Assembly: GCF_900155985.1 (NCBI RefSeq)
Contig: NZ_FTMA01000007.1
Span: 123,769 to 187,768, forward strand
Origin: Maribacter ulvicola
GTDB taxonomy: Bacteria > Bacteroidota > Bacteroidia > Flavobacteriales > Flavobacteriaceae
Direction: 5' to 3'
Length of the DNA: 64,000 nt
The notes below the pieces were generated by a model. That model was not told the origin of the DNA. It saw only the letters and a list, made by a program, of their open reading frames with translations, and searched no databases. Positions 26,472-36,218 of this stretch are shown in pieces. Position 1 is the first letter of the stretch; each line of letters starts with the position of its first letter. A program made the position numbers and the translations under genes.

Positions 26472-27652
26472 AACCAGTTATTTTCTTTTAATAATATATA
26501 ACCCTTGGCTTTTACTTTCGTTTTGATTTGTAGGGAACGAATACCGAATAAAAGAAAGTTTAGTTTTTGTATTGAATTTCTCAGGGATAGTATAATGATT
26601 TAAATAGGAATCTGATTTGAAAAACTTAAATGGATATTTTAATGCCTTTTCTTTAAATCGTATATATTCATTTTCTTTTTTTAATTTGTAATAACCAATT
26701 CCTTGAAATTGTGCGATGATTGGTGTGTATCTGTACGTTTCGGATAGTACTGTTTTTTCAAATGAAATTTTTTCAATTTTATTATTCAAATAATTTAACT
26801 CTTTTTCAGGGTAATTAAAGTTTTCTAATTCTACATTTGGATACTTTTTATCAATACTTGAGCCTGAATGAGACATCCAATCTGAATAAGTGTTTGATTT
26901 TTGGTCTTTTAGAAAAATTAATTTACTAAATTTTGCAGGATAATTTTCAAAAGTTCTTTCAGTAATATTATCACCTTCTAAATAATGATTATCAGAGATA
27001 TGTAGCGATACCCAACCTTCATTAATTTTAAAATAAATCAAGTCATTATTACTATAAATTACGGTAGAGGCATTATAATAATACTCTTCAAATATTGATA
27101 TCCATTTTGTTTCTAATTTTTCTGTAGCGGGATTTATTTTTTTAAAGAAAGTTTCTATTTCTAATTCGTTTTTTGAAAAATCACATATTGTACTATCTGT
27201 AAATACATAATGTGTTTTATATGGTAATTCACCTGATGGGTGAGGAATGTTGATTAACAAATTTCCTTCAGCACTAAGTTTCATTTTATTATAGCCATCA
27301 TTTACAATAAAATAATTATTTATAGAATCATAAGTAACATACAAATATGTCTTGTCTGAAATTTTATCTATAACGAAGTTTTTAGAGTTAACTTTTTCAC
27401 TTAAATATTTGTATTCACTCTTTTTACAAACAAAACTAGGTAATAAATTAGTATTTGAACATTGTTGAACAAAGAAGAAAAGAAGTCCAATTATTAAGAG
27501 TATGAATTTTTTATATTTTTTCATTATAAATCCTTTATTAATAGATGTTTCAGAGATTTTTTAATCAAATTTTTTATAAAATTCTCTAAAGATTTGACGT
27601 TATCACTAGGAATTAATCTCGGTTTTCCGTGATGTAGTGAATTGGTTACAAC
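26467..27652 (-). other. Gene cassette (26478 gene) with terminal inverted repeats
   Basis: Plus-strand left end GTTGTAACCAGTT (26467-26479) and right end AATTGGTTACAAC (27640-27652) are inverted repeats with 12 of 13 positions matching. The next core on the left is ACCGGTAACC (minus strand, 10 nt), on the right element A3. Confidence 0.6.
26478..27524 (-). CDS. Lipoprotein of unknown function (cassette gene)
   Basis: 348 residues. The N-terminus MKKYKKFILLIIGLLFFFVQQC is a lipoprotein signal with Cys 22. The mature part is strand-rich, with KKSEYKYLSEKVNSKNFVID, an aromatic-rich centre and a C-terminal RYSFPTNQNESKSQGLYIIKRK. I recognise no family. It is the only gene of a unit bounded by a gene-specific inverted repeat and element A3. 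Confidence 0.65.
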   Translation of the reverse strand: MKKYKKFILLIIGLLFFFVQQCSNTNLLPSFVCKKSEYKYLSEKVNSKNFVIDKISDKTYLYVTYDSINNYFIVNDGYNKMKLSAEGNLLINIPHPSGELPYKTHYVFTDSTICDFSKNELEIETFFKKINPATEKLETKWISIFEEYYYNASTVIYSNNDLIYFKINEGWVSLHISDNHYLEGDNITERTFENYPAKFSKLIFLKDQKSNTYSDWMSHSGSSIDKKYPNVELENFNYPEKELNYLNNKIEKISFEKTVLSETYRYTPIIAQFQGIGYYKLKKENEYIRFKEKALKYPFKFFKSDSYLNHYTIPEKFNTKTKLSFIRYSFPTNQNESKSQGLYIIKRK

Positions 27653-27841
27653 GGTTTAGCTAAGCGTAGTGCGGTTTTAAGGAAACTTTTCGTTTCCGTC
27701 TTAGCACGAAGCTAAAGCTTATTGTTTAGTTTTATTTTTTCTTATCCAAAGCTAAATCCATAAGATTTGGCGACTTTATAAATATACACAGACCTTTCGG
27801 TTTTTCCCTAAAGTCCGCATTACGTTTAGGTTTTGTTAGCT
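27644..27841 (-). repeat. attC-like structured element A3 (class 1)
   Basis: About 195 nt. Arms GCTAAGCGTAGTGCGG (27659-27674) and CCGCATTACGTTTAGG (27815-27830) pair with two G.T wobbles. Internal hairpins: GGAAACTTTTCGTTTCC and GCTAAATC-cataa-GATTTGGC, then ACCTTTCGGTTTT. On the cassette (minus) strand it is framed as ...CTAAC at the end of the ApeA cassette and GTTGTAACC at the start of the next one. Confidence 0.75.
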
Positions 27842-29221
27842 GCTGTACTTTTTTTAGCCTAAATTGTATTTAAGTCCGTCCTCAAAGTATTTAGAATCAA
27901 TTCCAATATGATTTAATAAGCATGATATAATGATTGCTCTATTTTGCCTAGTTAATTCTGAAAGCTCTTTACCCTTGAGTGCTTTTTTCTTTTTCCTAAT
28001 GTCATAATGAGTGTAGTAATTACGGTTTTCAGTTGTTATTCGAGCGAATTTATTAACTTTAGGTACATTCTGTTTAATAAAATCATTTGAATGTTTTTCA
28101 ACCAATTCTTCGATTCTAATTTTTAAATTAGGTTCGTTACCTATTAGTCGTTGTTTAAGCCAATTTAAGTCCTGCTCTTCAAGCTTTACTTGAGTTAGGA
28201 TATTAGTAACTAGTTGTTCAAATTCATCTTTTGGTATTCGGTCATTATTAAAATGAATTCTATGATAACTTTCAAGAGCTCTTGTTGTATCTATAAATTT
28301 ATCATTGGTAAACCTGTATTTGTCTTTAAAATGGTTTAGAATTAAGAATATTACTTCCTCTGTATCCTCGTAAAGATTATACCAATTTTCAATTATTTTT
28401 GGGAATTTGGTTGAGATATCCTCAAAACTAACGAGATGTTCACCTTTATTTCTAAGCCTATGCCTTTTACTGTAACTAGTGTGATTATAGAAGCATTTGA
28501 TATACTTGTTTCTTTCTAAAGAAATGGCGTTTCTTTTATATTCATCATCACTTAATACAATGCTTTGTGGGTAACTTTGTTCGAAAGTAACAAGAGTAAA
28601 AAAGCCAATTACTTTTGAAATATCACTCAATATTAATTCATAATGTTCACTGTTAGAATAATCCAGAGTTATATATGCCGCTTCTTTCAATTCTATGGAA
28701 TTATAAGGACCATTGGTTGTAATAGGTCCATCAAAAGTAATTTTACCTTCGCAATTTTCTCCTAATTTGAATTCAATTTTGGGTAATTCATCATATTCAA
28801 TTTCATATGATTTAGATTGATTTTTTATATTAACCTCTAATCCAGTAAGGTTTAACCATTGGAATAAATTAAAAACTCTGAATATTACTTTTGAAAATTT
28901 TATTTCTGAAGATTCTATGAAATGATGACCTTCAAGTATTATTGAAGGGGTATATTTTCCAATAATTATTCCATTATGACTTGTTTTCGTACTCCTGTAC
29001 CAGCTGTTGATTAAGGTTATATCTCCATTAGTAGTTTTACCTAGAATAATTTTCTGTTCTTCACGGTCAAAAAAAGGTTGATTAAATGTTCCGAACAATT
29101 CTAAACTTGTTCCTTGTTCAATATCGAATTTAAGAGTGCCATTAATCCAATTTTCATCGTTCGGCAATTTCCATTCTCCTTTATGTTCAAATTTTGAGGT
29201 CATCTTAGTATTGCACATAAC
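27835..29221 (-). other. Gene cassette (ApeA-like gene) with terminal inverted repeats
   Basis: Plus-strand ends GTTAGCTGCTGTAC (27835-27848) and GTATTGCACATAAC (29208-29221) are inverted repeats matching at 10 of 14 positions. Confidence 0.5.
27854..29203 (-). CDS. apeA-like: ApeA-like HEPN-domain anti-phage protein (cassette gene)
   Basis: 449 residues from the ATG at 29203. The upstream in-frame start would add MCTYTIV..., which is encoded by the end of repeat B2 and recurs in front of an unrelated gene (39394), so it is rejected. The N-terminal domain (about 1-290) matches ApeA N-terminal domain 1: GEWKLPNDENWINGTLKFD, SIILEGHHFIESSEIKFS, LFQWLNLTG. The C-terminal HEPN domain has RALESYHRIHF and the RNase motif RNYYTH (R-x4-H, R394/H399 in this numbering). 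ApeA proteins protect against phage, probably by cleaving RNA and aborting infection. It is a single-gene cassette without its own visible partner. Confidence 0.82.
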   Translation of the reverse strand: MTSKFEHKGEWKLPNDENWINGTLKFDIEQGTSLELFGTFNQPFFDREEQKIILGKTTNGDITLINSWYRSTKTSHNGIIIGKYTPSIILEGHHFIESSEIKFSKVIFRVFNLFQWLNLTGLEVNIKNQSKSYEIEYDELPKIEFKLGENCEGKITFDGPITTNGPYNSIELKEAAYITLDYSNSEHYELILSDISKVIGFFTLVTFEQSYPQSIVLSDDEYKRNAISLERNKYIKCFYNHTSYSKRHRLRNKGEHLVSFEDISTKFPKIIENWYNLYEDTEEVIFLILNHFKDKYRFTNDKFIDTTRALESYHRIHFNNDRIPKDEFEQLVTNILTQVKLEEQDLNWLKQRLIGNEPNLKIRIEELVEKHSNDFIKQNVPKVNKFARITTENRNYYTHYDIRKKKKALKGKELSELTRQNRAIIISCLLNHIGIDSKYFEDGLKYNLG

Positions 29222-29849
29222 AATTGTATATGTACACAATTACACATATTCCGAAATAATCAGAAATATGTGTAATGTATTTTTCCATGCATACTAATAT
29301 ACCATTAAAGAATAAACCTACAATTAATTGCTCACACTACATTACGGGAAACCATAATCACAAAAAATGTTTTAATCTAAGTCAGAAATGACTAATATTC
29401 ATCAACAACCAGTCTGATTTTAATACGTTAAACGTGCTATGAATCCGTTAAAATATAAACGGCAATCGTAATTATATTGTATTGGAAAAATTAATTTTAA
29501 AAAGCTAAAAGGAGTTATTTGGTAACGTTGCCCCAGTTCATAGGATTGTGAAAAATAAATACGATCGGACTCGCACAGGCGAACAAGGTCATGCGCCTGT
29601 CCGCAATCGCCTATAATCTCAAGAAGTACCTAAAATTCGAGAACAAACGCCCGAAAAGCGGGGCGGAGAAGCTTGCCCTGCCATTATTTGTAAAAATCAT
29701 GGTTTATTACGTGAAAAGCCTTTCTCCAATGCTCCTAAAATTTAGGTCCAGCTTTTATCATGGTATAAAAAAAGCCCCGTAAAGAGGCTTATATCAATAG
29801 TGATTATTTCTAATTATAGTCTTGTGCAACGGTTACCGGTGTTGCCAAC
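29221..29849 (+). mobile_element. Repeat/cassette B2: IS1182-like transposase relic, full-length copy
   Basis: About 629 nt. It starts CAATTGTATATGTACACAAT, then a hairpin ACACATA...TATGTGT. A plus-strand frame encodes the transposase end (SAIAYNLKKYLKFENKRPKS, about 63 residues, 29591-29782), which I recognise as the IS1182-type C-terminus. A terminator-like AAAGCCCCGTAAAGAGGCTT follows, and the end is CTTGTGCAACGGTTACCGG. Its own ends (GTACACAAT and CTTGTGCAAC) are relaxed inverted repeats, so it behaves as a cassette itself. Confidence 0.7.
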
Positions 29850-30538
29850 AGTATTTTTATTTAATAATATATTGTCGTTTCAGATTTTGGAAATTTTAAT
29901 ACCGTATTTCCAGGATAAAAACCATTCATTGTGGGTAAAGTTTCCAATTTCCTAATCATTTCTTCGTGCTCTATTTTTGAGTTTTCAACTTCACAATCTT
30001 CGGTTTCCTTTTCGTAAATTATTTTTCCGTTTGACAGATTGTAGTCAAAAGTGAAGAAATAATCACAAGGCGAACCAAAATGCACAGTTGCTCCGATTAA
30101 TTGAAATTCTTCGCTTTGAAATCTAAACCTATGAGTATAATTCCATTTTTGACGACTTCCGCCAAAATGATTAATAACTATACAATTTCGTTCAATTGAT
30201 ATTCCCTCAAAAGGGTCTCCCATCATTCCTCCGTGTTGACTTGGTAATATTGCTCCAACTGATTCTTTCCACAGTTCCCATTTATTATCTTTTTTTTTAT
30301 AAATAAATATTTGTCTTTCAGTTCCAAAATCAGTCACTTTTTCTGTATCGTAAACTAGAACTTTTTCAGATATTCCATCATTGTCTAAATCGCCTTCTGT
30401 TTCGTCAATAATTTTAAACGATTTTGGTGTTTTAATTAGTTCAGATTGTTTGTTTTCCTGACCTCTACAAGACAGAAAAGACATAATTAGTATAACAAAA
30501 ATGTATGTAGATGTTCGTTTTTTCATATTGTTGGCAAC
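29841..30538 (-). other. Gene cassette (29861 gene) with terminal inverted repeats
   Basis: Plus-strand ends GTTGCCAACAGTAT (29841-29854) and ATATTGTTGGCAAC (30525-30538) are inverted repeats matching at 13 of 14 positions. The start codon lies inside the right repeat. Confidence 0.6.
29861..30526 (-). CDS. Lipoprotein with Asp-rich calcium-type loop (cassette gene)
   Basis: 221 residues. Signal peptide with lipobox (YIFVILIMSFLSCRGQ, Cys 20). The mature part begins with a loop DLDNDGISEKVLVYD, typical of FG-GAP/VCBS calcium-binding repeats, then RQIFIYKKKDNKWELWKE and HFGGSRQKWNYTHRFRFQ. This looks like an exported strand-rich protein; role unknown. The ATG is only 12 nt from the cassette end, so there is no room for a promoter or a Shine-Dalgarno and transcription must come from outside the cassette. 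Confidence 0.7.
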   Translation of the reverse strand: MKKRTSTYIFVILIMSFLSCRGQENKQSELIKTPKSFKIIDETEGDLDNDGISEKVLVYDTEKVTDFGTERQIFIYKKKDNKWELWKESVGAILPSQHGGMMGDPFEGISIERNCIVINHFGGSRQKWNYTHRFRFQSEEFQLIGATVHFGSPCDYFFTFDYNLSNGKIIYEKETEDCEVENSKIEHEEMIRKLETLPTMNGFYPGNTVLKFPKSETTIYY

Positions 30539-30569
30539 CCTTATTATTTTTATACTTTGTGTGTGCTGA

Positions 30570-31559
30570 CTATTTTGTTTTTAAATTCTTCAATTTTAAT
30601 TCTGAGAGGCTTGATAGCGTCATGTTTTCTCCAATCTCTTTTGCTTTTAGATGCACTTTTCTTTTTGGCGTTTTTACTAAAATACCAACTGAATCAATTT
30701 TGTACTCTACATTCTTGTTAATAAAAGTCAAAGTGTTTTTATTTTTATGATATATAAATTCATCTCTGTAGAGTAATTCTATTTTACTGTCTTTATCTGT
30801 AAATACGTAAAATAAATAATCTTCAAAAGCAAAAGCTCGAAACACACTCATCTTCTTTCCATTTTCAAAGTTCATGGAATACACTTCAATAATATCAACT
30901 TCTTCAGCTAGGTAACTGTATTTCATCTCTACTAAAGTATCATTTATTATATTTTTCTCTACATAGTCTTCAGTAAGACCATCTGGACTAAATTCTCGTT
31001 CAATTATTTTTATTAGGATAGGTTTATTTTCTTCAACTTTAAATTTTGAGAATTGATGCCAACAACACCCACTTTTTGTCATGGTATTAATTGTTTCTGA
31101 TTCATAATCAACTTGGAACATACCACAATACTCCTGAGCTAATCTTGTAAATTCAGGACTATGTTTCAAGTCGTTTCCTGTTTCAAGATATACTTGAAAA
31201 GACGGACCGTGATAACAACTATATTGTCCATCCATTACCGCTAAATCTTTTTTACCGTCAAAATTGAAGTCTTGATAAATGATAATACTTTGCTTCCCAT
31301 AAGGTAGTTCTATAATATCCGTTTCTATGTTTCCATCACTGGTCAATTCAAATGTAAACTCTTCCGATTTTATTGTTATAATGTTCTTATTAATATCATA
31401 AATTGAAATTTCTCCTTTCTTGAAAATATCATCTTCTAAACCTTTTTCAATAATCAATTTACCTTTGTATTTTTCAGAAAAACTATTAATCTCGTAAGTA
31501 GTTTGACTTAAAATGGAAAAAGAAATTAGACTCAATAGTATTGTCAAAATTTTATTCAT
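30570..31559 (-). CDS. Secreted hypothetical protein with repeat-like FG-GAP loop
   Basis: 329 residues from the ATG at 31559, chosen for the signal peptide MNKILTILLSLISFSILSQ; a longer frame reads into repeat B3. It contains an Asp-rich loop DFNFDGKKDLAVMDGQYSCY as in FG-GAP/VCBS proteins and cysteines YCGMF, SGCCWHQF. It is the partner in position of the 29861 lipoprotein, which has a similar loop, but the two sequences are otherwise different. No attC-like element separates the two genes, although the 31 nt between them are AT-rich and could be a decayed junction. Confidence 0.65.
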   Translation of the reverse strand: MNKILTILLSLISFSILSQTTYEINSFSEKYKGKLIIEKGLEDDIFKKGEISIYDINKNIITIKSEEFTFELTSDGNIETDIIELPYGKQSIIIYQDFNFDGKKDLAVMDGQYSCYHGPSFQVYLETGNDLKHSPEFTRLAQEYCGMFQVDYESETINTMTKSGCCWHQFSKFKVEENKPILIKIIEREFSPDGLTEDYVEKNIINDTLVEMKYSYLAEEVDIIEVYSMNFENGKKMSVFRAFAFEDYLFYVFTDKDSKIELLYRDEFIYHKNKNTLTFINKNVEYKIDSVGILVKTPKRKVHLKAKEIGENMTLSSLSELKLKNLKTK

Positions 31560-31576
31560 ATTCTTTTGTTCAGTTT

Positions 31577-32176
31577 GCACAATTACACATATTCCGAAAT
31601 ATGTGTAATGTTTTTTTCCATGCATACTAATATACCTTTAAAGAATAAACCTACAATTAATTGCCCACACTATATAACGGAAAACCATAATCACAAAAAA
31701 TGTTTTAATCTAAGTCAGAAATGACCAAAATTCATCAACAACCAGTCTGATTTTAATACGTTAAACGTGCTATGAATCCGTTAAAATATAAACGGCAATC
31801 GCAATTATATTGTATTGAAAAAAATAATTTTAAAAAGCGAAGAAATTATTTTGTAACGTAGACCTAGTTCATGGGAATGCTGAAGATACATACGATGGTA
31901 CTCGCTCAGGCGAACAAGATCATGCACCTGTCCGCAATCGCCTATAATCTCAAGCAGTACCTAAAACTGGAAAACAAACGACCGAAAAGCGGGGCAAGGA
32001 AGCTTGCCCTGCCATTATTTGTAAAAATCATGGTTCAATACGTGAAAAGCCTTTCTCCAATGCCCCTGAAATTTAGGTTCAGCTTTTAACATGGCAAAAA
32101 AAAGCCCCTTAAAGAGGCTTATATCAATAGTGATTTTCTCTAATTATAGACTTGTGCAAAGGTTACCACTGTTGTA
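31577..32176 (+). mobile_element. Repeat/cassette B3: IS1182-like transposase relic
   Basis: About 600 nt, colinear with B2. It starts at GCACAATTACACAT (the first 20 nt of B2 are missing), has the hairpin ACACATATTCCGAAATATGTGT, the transposase tail frame (MHLSAIAYNLKQYLKLENKR, 31871-32089), the AAGCCCCTTAAAGAGGCTT hairpin and ends GTGCAAAGGTTACCACTG. Confidence 0.7.
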
Positions 32177-32423
32177 AGCTGTGCTTTTTTAGATTAATAT
32201 TTTTTTAGACTTTATGATGCCAATTATAAACGCAATAAAAGCTAGTAATGGAGAATTACCTAGCTACCCATTATCTCTTAATTTTATTAGTTAGTATTTC
32301 TGAAATAATTCAGAATCAAAGAGATAGTATAAAAACGCTCAGTGTAATGTGGGCGTTTTTATTTATTTAGAAAAAAATAAAGCACTTACAGAAAAATACG
32401 CTAAAGATTAATAGCATAAATAG
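32177..32423. other. Intergenic stretch upstream of the histidine kinase gene
   Basis: AT-rich. A 26-codon frame at 32215 (MMPIINAIKASNGELPSYPL) is too short to judge. A terminator-like hairpin AAAAACGC...GCGTTTTT is listed separately. No other gene or repeat seen. Confidence 0.4.
32331..32360 (+). terminator. Rho-independent terminator-like hairpin
   Basis: AAAAACGC pairs with GCGTTTTT over a 14-nt loop; it isolates the kinase operon from the repeat B3 region. Confidence 0.55.
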
Positions 32424-32431
32424 TAATTTTG
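32424..32431 (+). promoter_or_regulatory. Candidate -7 box of the kinase operon
   Basis: TAATTTTG, matching TAnnTTTG, 15 nt before the ATG at 32446. No clear -33 element. Confidence 0.5.
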
Positions 32432-32445
32432 TTTAATTAGGAGAT

Positions 32446-35349
32446 ATGTTACGTTATTTAAAATGCATATATGTAATTTTTTTTACCTGTATTTTACAGG
32501 CACAAAATGTAGTTTCGGTAAAAATGTCTAAAGTCTCAAACCTTCCAGATGTTGAGTTTTATGATATTGCAGAAGACTACCAAAACTACATTTGGCTGGC
32601 AGCAGATAAAGGTTTATACCGTTACAACGGAAAAAACTACAAACACTTTAGTCATCCTCAACAAAGAGGTAACTCTCTTTTTCAATTAAAATTTGATTCT
32701 AAAAACCGACTTTGGTGCAACAATATTTACGGACAATTATTTTATGTTGAAAACGATAGATTAAAGCTATTTCATGATGCTAGTAAATTGGTAAACGGAC
32801 AATTAGCAAATTTTGAAATACTAGAAAATAGCATACGTTTATTTACTGTTATTGGCATTTTTGATATTAATAAAAAAACAAAGCAAGTAACCGATGTGTT
32901 TAAAGGTATGTGTATTTCAAATGCTAAAGATGGTAACAATAACTACACATTTATAATTAATCTTGAAGGTGATTTAGAGCGGCATCGAATATATAAATTC
33001 GATAGCAATACAAATACAGAAATACTTGAAATTGCAAGTAGTAATCATATACATTCACCACAAATTTTAGCCTTTAAAAACACTATTTTTTTTACGTACA
33101 AAAGTTCTAATGAAAATGTCATTTATAGAATAGATAAAAACAAAAACACATCAAAAAAAGTAGTAACGCCTGCAAGGTTAAAAAATGAAACCATTTATAA
33201 TGTTTTAAACATTGAAAACAATTATTGGTTTTTAACTAGTTCTGGCGTGTTTGTTTATGGTTTTGAAAATGAAACTTTCACGTTTATAGAACAACTTTTT
33301 AAAACAGAATCTATTACCGATGTTCAAGTAGATTTTAATAAAAACTATTGGTTTGCAACTTTAGATAATGGTGTGTTTGTATCGCCAAACTTAAATATTC
33401 GTCGTGTTGAATTATCAAATATAGACTCTAAAATCACAGCTTCTGTTGCGTTACAAAACAATCAATTTGTTTTAGGAACCAATGATGGTAAATTATTGTT
33501 TTACAATCACAATCAGCTAATAAAGACACTACAATTACCAGGGAAAAAAATCATCGGGAAACTTTTTTTTGATGCGCAAAGCGAAAAGCTAATAGTAAGT
33601 ATTAATGCTTCAGAATCGTTTGTAGTCAATTTAAAAACTTATAAAATTACCGATGTAAATAACCGATTTTCAGTTGCTAAAACCTTTTCAAAAATTGATG
33701 ATAATACCATGTTTTATGGTAATTACCGTCAAGGTATTGTATATAAAAATCCGTTTAATCATCCTGAACAACAAATTCTTAAGGAAAGTCGTGTAAAAGC
33801 TTCGGTGGTTTCTAATAATCACTTGTTTGTATCGTACATCGACGGACTTTATAAATACAATATCCAAACATTTAATGCAGAAGAAATCACGTTCAATTCT
33901 AAAAGTTTACTGGTTAATACACTAACTAAAACTAACGGAACAGTTTGGATTGCAACCCAACATAACGGATTATTAAAATACGAAAATAATACCCTAAAAC
34001 CTTCAGGAATTAAGCTTACTGAAAATCTTCAAATTAATGCCATTAATGCCGATGGTTTAGTGTTATGGATTTCAACCGATGCTGGATTATTTCAATATCA
34101 TACAAAAACACATCAGCTTAAATCGTTAAGTGCGCAAGATGGGTTAAATACAGCGGTTAATGATTTTTTAATTCTTCAAAATCAAATTATTGTAAGTCTG
34201 CCTAAAGCATTTTATGCGTTGCCAAAATCGGATGCCTTGTTCAAAGCTTTTAAAACAGCAAAGGTTAGGGTAGAAGAAGTAAAAATTAATGATCGTGACA
34301 CATTAGTTGCAACTAATTACAAACTACCGCACCATTTAAATAAAATTGATATTTCGTTCAACTCAAACGGATTTCAATCTAACCAACACATAAGCTACCA
34401 ATACCGCGTTAAACAAATAGATACAAGTTGGCAAACCATACCTTTAAACACACATTTTGTTACTTTTAATAGTTTGTCTAATGGCACATATACTTTTGAA
34501 TTAAAAGCCCAAAATTTGAGTGCAAAACAACCTGTTTTTGCAACACCAATAACCTTTATTATTGCTAAACCATTCTGGGAAACCTATTGGTTTTATGGGT
34601 TAGTTATAGCAACAATAATAGGTTTAGTTTGGCTGTATTTTAGATGGCGATTACAGCAAAAAGAAGCGCAACGTATTGCCGAAATTGATAAAATTTTAAT
34701 CGATAAAAAAATAACGAATTTAAGACTGGAAAATCTACGCTCGCAGATGAATCCGCATTTTATTTTCAATGCTTTAAATTCCATTCAAGATTATATTATT
34801 TCCAACGAAAAGGAATTGGCAAGCTCGTATTTAGTGAAGTTTAGCCGTTTAATCCGCATGTATTTAGATTACAGTCAGCAAAATGAAATTACTTTAGAGG
34901 AAGAATTAAACGCCTTAAAGCTGTATTTAGAATTAGAAAAAGTACGTTTTGAAGATGAATTGGAATACAAGATTACTATCGATAATCAGTTAAAAACAAA
35001 ACAGATAAAAGTACCATCGTTATTCATTCAACCCTATGTTGAAAATGCTTTAAAACACGGATTACTACACAAATTAAACGACCGAAAATTACATATTGAA
35101 GCGAAAATTATTCAGCAAAACAAATTGCAAATTACTGTTGAAGATAACGGAATTGGTCGCGCACAATCAGAAAAATTAAAGAGACCAAAGCAACAGCACA
35201 AACCGTTTGCAACTAAAGCTAACGAAGAACGTGTGCATCTTTATAAAAACAAATTAAAACGTGATATAACCATAACTACCAACGATTTGTATGACGAAAA
35301 TGACGTAGCTGCAGGTACAAAAGTGGTTATCACCATGCCAATACATTAA
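32446..35349 (+). CDS. Sensor histidine kinase with periplasmic propeller and Y_Y_Y domain (LytS-like)
   Basis: 967 residues. Signal peptide (MLRYLKCIYVIFFTCILQAQ), then a seven-to-fourteen blade Reg_prop propeller (IAEDYQNYIWLAADKGLYRY, TWIATQHNGLLKY-like repeats), a Y_Y_Y domain (about 640-710), one transmembrane helix (FYGLVIATIIGLVWLYFRW, about 715-735) and a His_kinase domain with the phospho-acceptor in LRSQMNPHFIFNALNSIQDY. The ATPase part has FIQPYVENALKHGL (N box) and VEDNGIG (G box). It phosphorylates the LytTR regulator encoded 3 nt downstream. The sensed signal is unknown; family members often respond to extracytoplasmic glycans or peptides. Confidence 0.93.
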   Translation: MLRYLKCIYVIFFTCILQAQNVVSVKMSKVSNLPDVEFYDIAEDYQNYIWLAADKGLYRYNGKNYKHFSHPQQRGNSLFQLKFDSKNRLWCNNIYGQLFYVENDRLKLFHDASKLVNGQLANFEILENSIRLFTVIGIFDINKKTKQVTDVFKGMCISNAKDGNNNYTFIINLEGDLERHRIYKFDSNTNTEILEIASSNHIHSPQILAFKNTIFFTYKSSNENVIYRIDKNKNTSKKVVTPARLKNETIYNVLNIENNYWFLTSSGVFVYGFENETFTFIEQLFKTESITDVQVDFNKNYWFATLDNGVFVSPNLNIRRVELSNIDSKITASVALQNNQFVLGTNDGKLLFYNHNQLIKTLQLPGKKIIGKLFFDAQSEKLIVSINASESFVVNLKTYKITDVNNRFSVAKTFSKIDDNTMFYGNYRQGIVYKNPFNHPEQQILKESRVKASVVSNNHLFVSYIDGLYKYNIQTFNAEEITFNSKSLLVNTLTKTNGTVWIATQHNGLLKYENNTLKPSGIKLTENLQINAINADGLVLWISTDAGLFQYHTKTHQLKSLSAQDGLNTAVNDFLILQNQIIVSLPKAFYALPKSDALFKAFKTAKVRVEEVKINDRDTLVATNYKLPHHLNKIDISFNSNGFQSNQHISYQYRVKQIDTSWQTIPLNTHFVTFNSLSNGTYTFELKAQNLSAKQPVFATPITFIIAKPFWETYWFYGLVIATIIGLVWLYFRWRLQQKEAQRIAEIDKILIDKKITNLRLENLRSQMNPHFIFNALNSIQDYIISNEKELASSYLVKFSRLIRMYLDYSQQNEITLEEELNALKLYLELEKVRFEDELEYKITIDNQLKTKQIKVPSLFIQPYVENALKHGLLHKLNDRKLHIEAKIIQQNKLQITVEDNGIGRAQSEKLKRPKQQHKPFATKANEERVHLYKNKLKRDITITTNDLYDENDVAAGTKVVITMPIH

Positions 35350-35352
35350 GAT

Positions 35353-36105
35353 ATGGAAGCGATAATTATAGACGACGAAAAACGCGCAAGACATTTACTA
35401 TCAAACTTGCTAACCGAACATTGTGCAAGTATTACTAGCATTGAAGAAGCGCAAGATTTAGCATCTGGTGTAGGTTTGATTAAAACCAGTAAACCTGATG
35501 TTGTTTTTTTAGATATTGAAATGCCAAACCAATCAGGATTAGATATTTTAGAATACTTCCCAAATCAGATAGATTTTAAAATCATCTTCGTGACGGCATA
35601 TAATCGATATGCAATTGAAGCTTTCAAACTGTCGGCTGTAGATTATTTGTTAAAACCAGTTGACACCAACGAGTTAAAAGAAGCTGTTGCAAAAGCTGAA
35701 GAAGGGATAAAAGCCAATAATTTAAACGATCAATTAAATAAGTTGCGCGACTCGTTAAAGCAGCTCTCAATAGATAAAATTGCTTTAGAAATACCAAAAG
35801 GCATCATGTTTGCATCACATAATGATATCGTGTATTTTGAAGCCGATGGAATGTACACTAACGTACAACTTATGGATGGTAAACAAAAAGTTATTTGCAA
35901 GCCATTAAAACATTTTGTTGAGCAATTAGAACGCAACGCAATGTTTTTTAAATGTCATCGATCGTATTTAATCAACCTAAAATATGTAGACGAATTGGTA
36001 AAAGATGATGGCGATTATTTGCTAATGAACAATCAAAAACGCATCCCAATTTCAAAATCTAAACGCGATCAGTTTTTAGAAGTGATTAAGGAAACCTTTA
36101 TGTGA
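35353..36105 (+). CDS. LytTR-type response regulator
   Basis: 250 residues. Receiver domain with the acidic pair D7/D8, phospho-acceptor D54 (VVFLDIEMPNQSG), T81-type switch (FVTAYN) and K103-type lysine (LLKPVD). The C-terminal LytTR DNA-binding domain (about 148-250) has DIVYFEADGMYTNVQL and FFKCHRSYLINLKYV. It follows the kinase gene with a 3-nt gap and precedes two secreted-protein genes that may be its targets. Confidence 0.95.
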   Translation: MEAIIIDDEKRARHLLSNLLTEHCASITSIEEAQDLASGVGLIKTSKPDVVFLDIEMPNQSGLDILEYFPNQIDFKIIFVTAYNRYAIEAFKLSAVDYLLKPVDTNELKEAVAKAEEGIKANNLNDQLNKLRDSLKQLSIDKIALEIPKGIMFASHNDIVYFEADGMYTNVQLMDGKQKVICKPLKHFVEQLERNAMFFKCHRSYLINLKYVDELVKDDGDYLLMNNQKRIPISKSKRDQFLEVIKETFM

Positions 36106-36218
36106 TTTATTTGAAATTTTTGAAATTCCTTCAGAAAAAAAATCATCATTTTCAGAAAAAACCAAGTTAAGAATAGTAGTTAAGTGTTTTATTTTGAAGT
36201 CTATTAAACACAATTCTT

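Noticed and set aside
32215..32295. 26-codon frame MMPIINAIKASNGELPSYPL...
   Set aside because: Too short, without context or recognisable leader-peptide features; left as part of the intergenic region.
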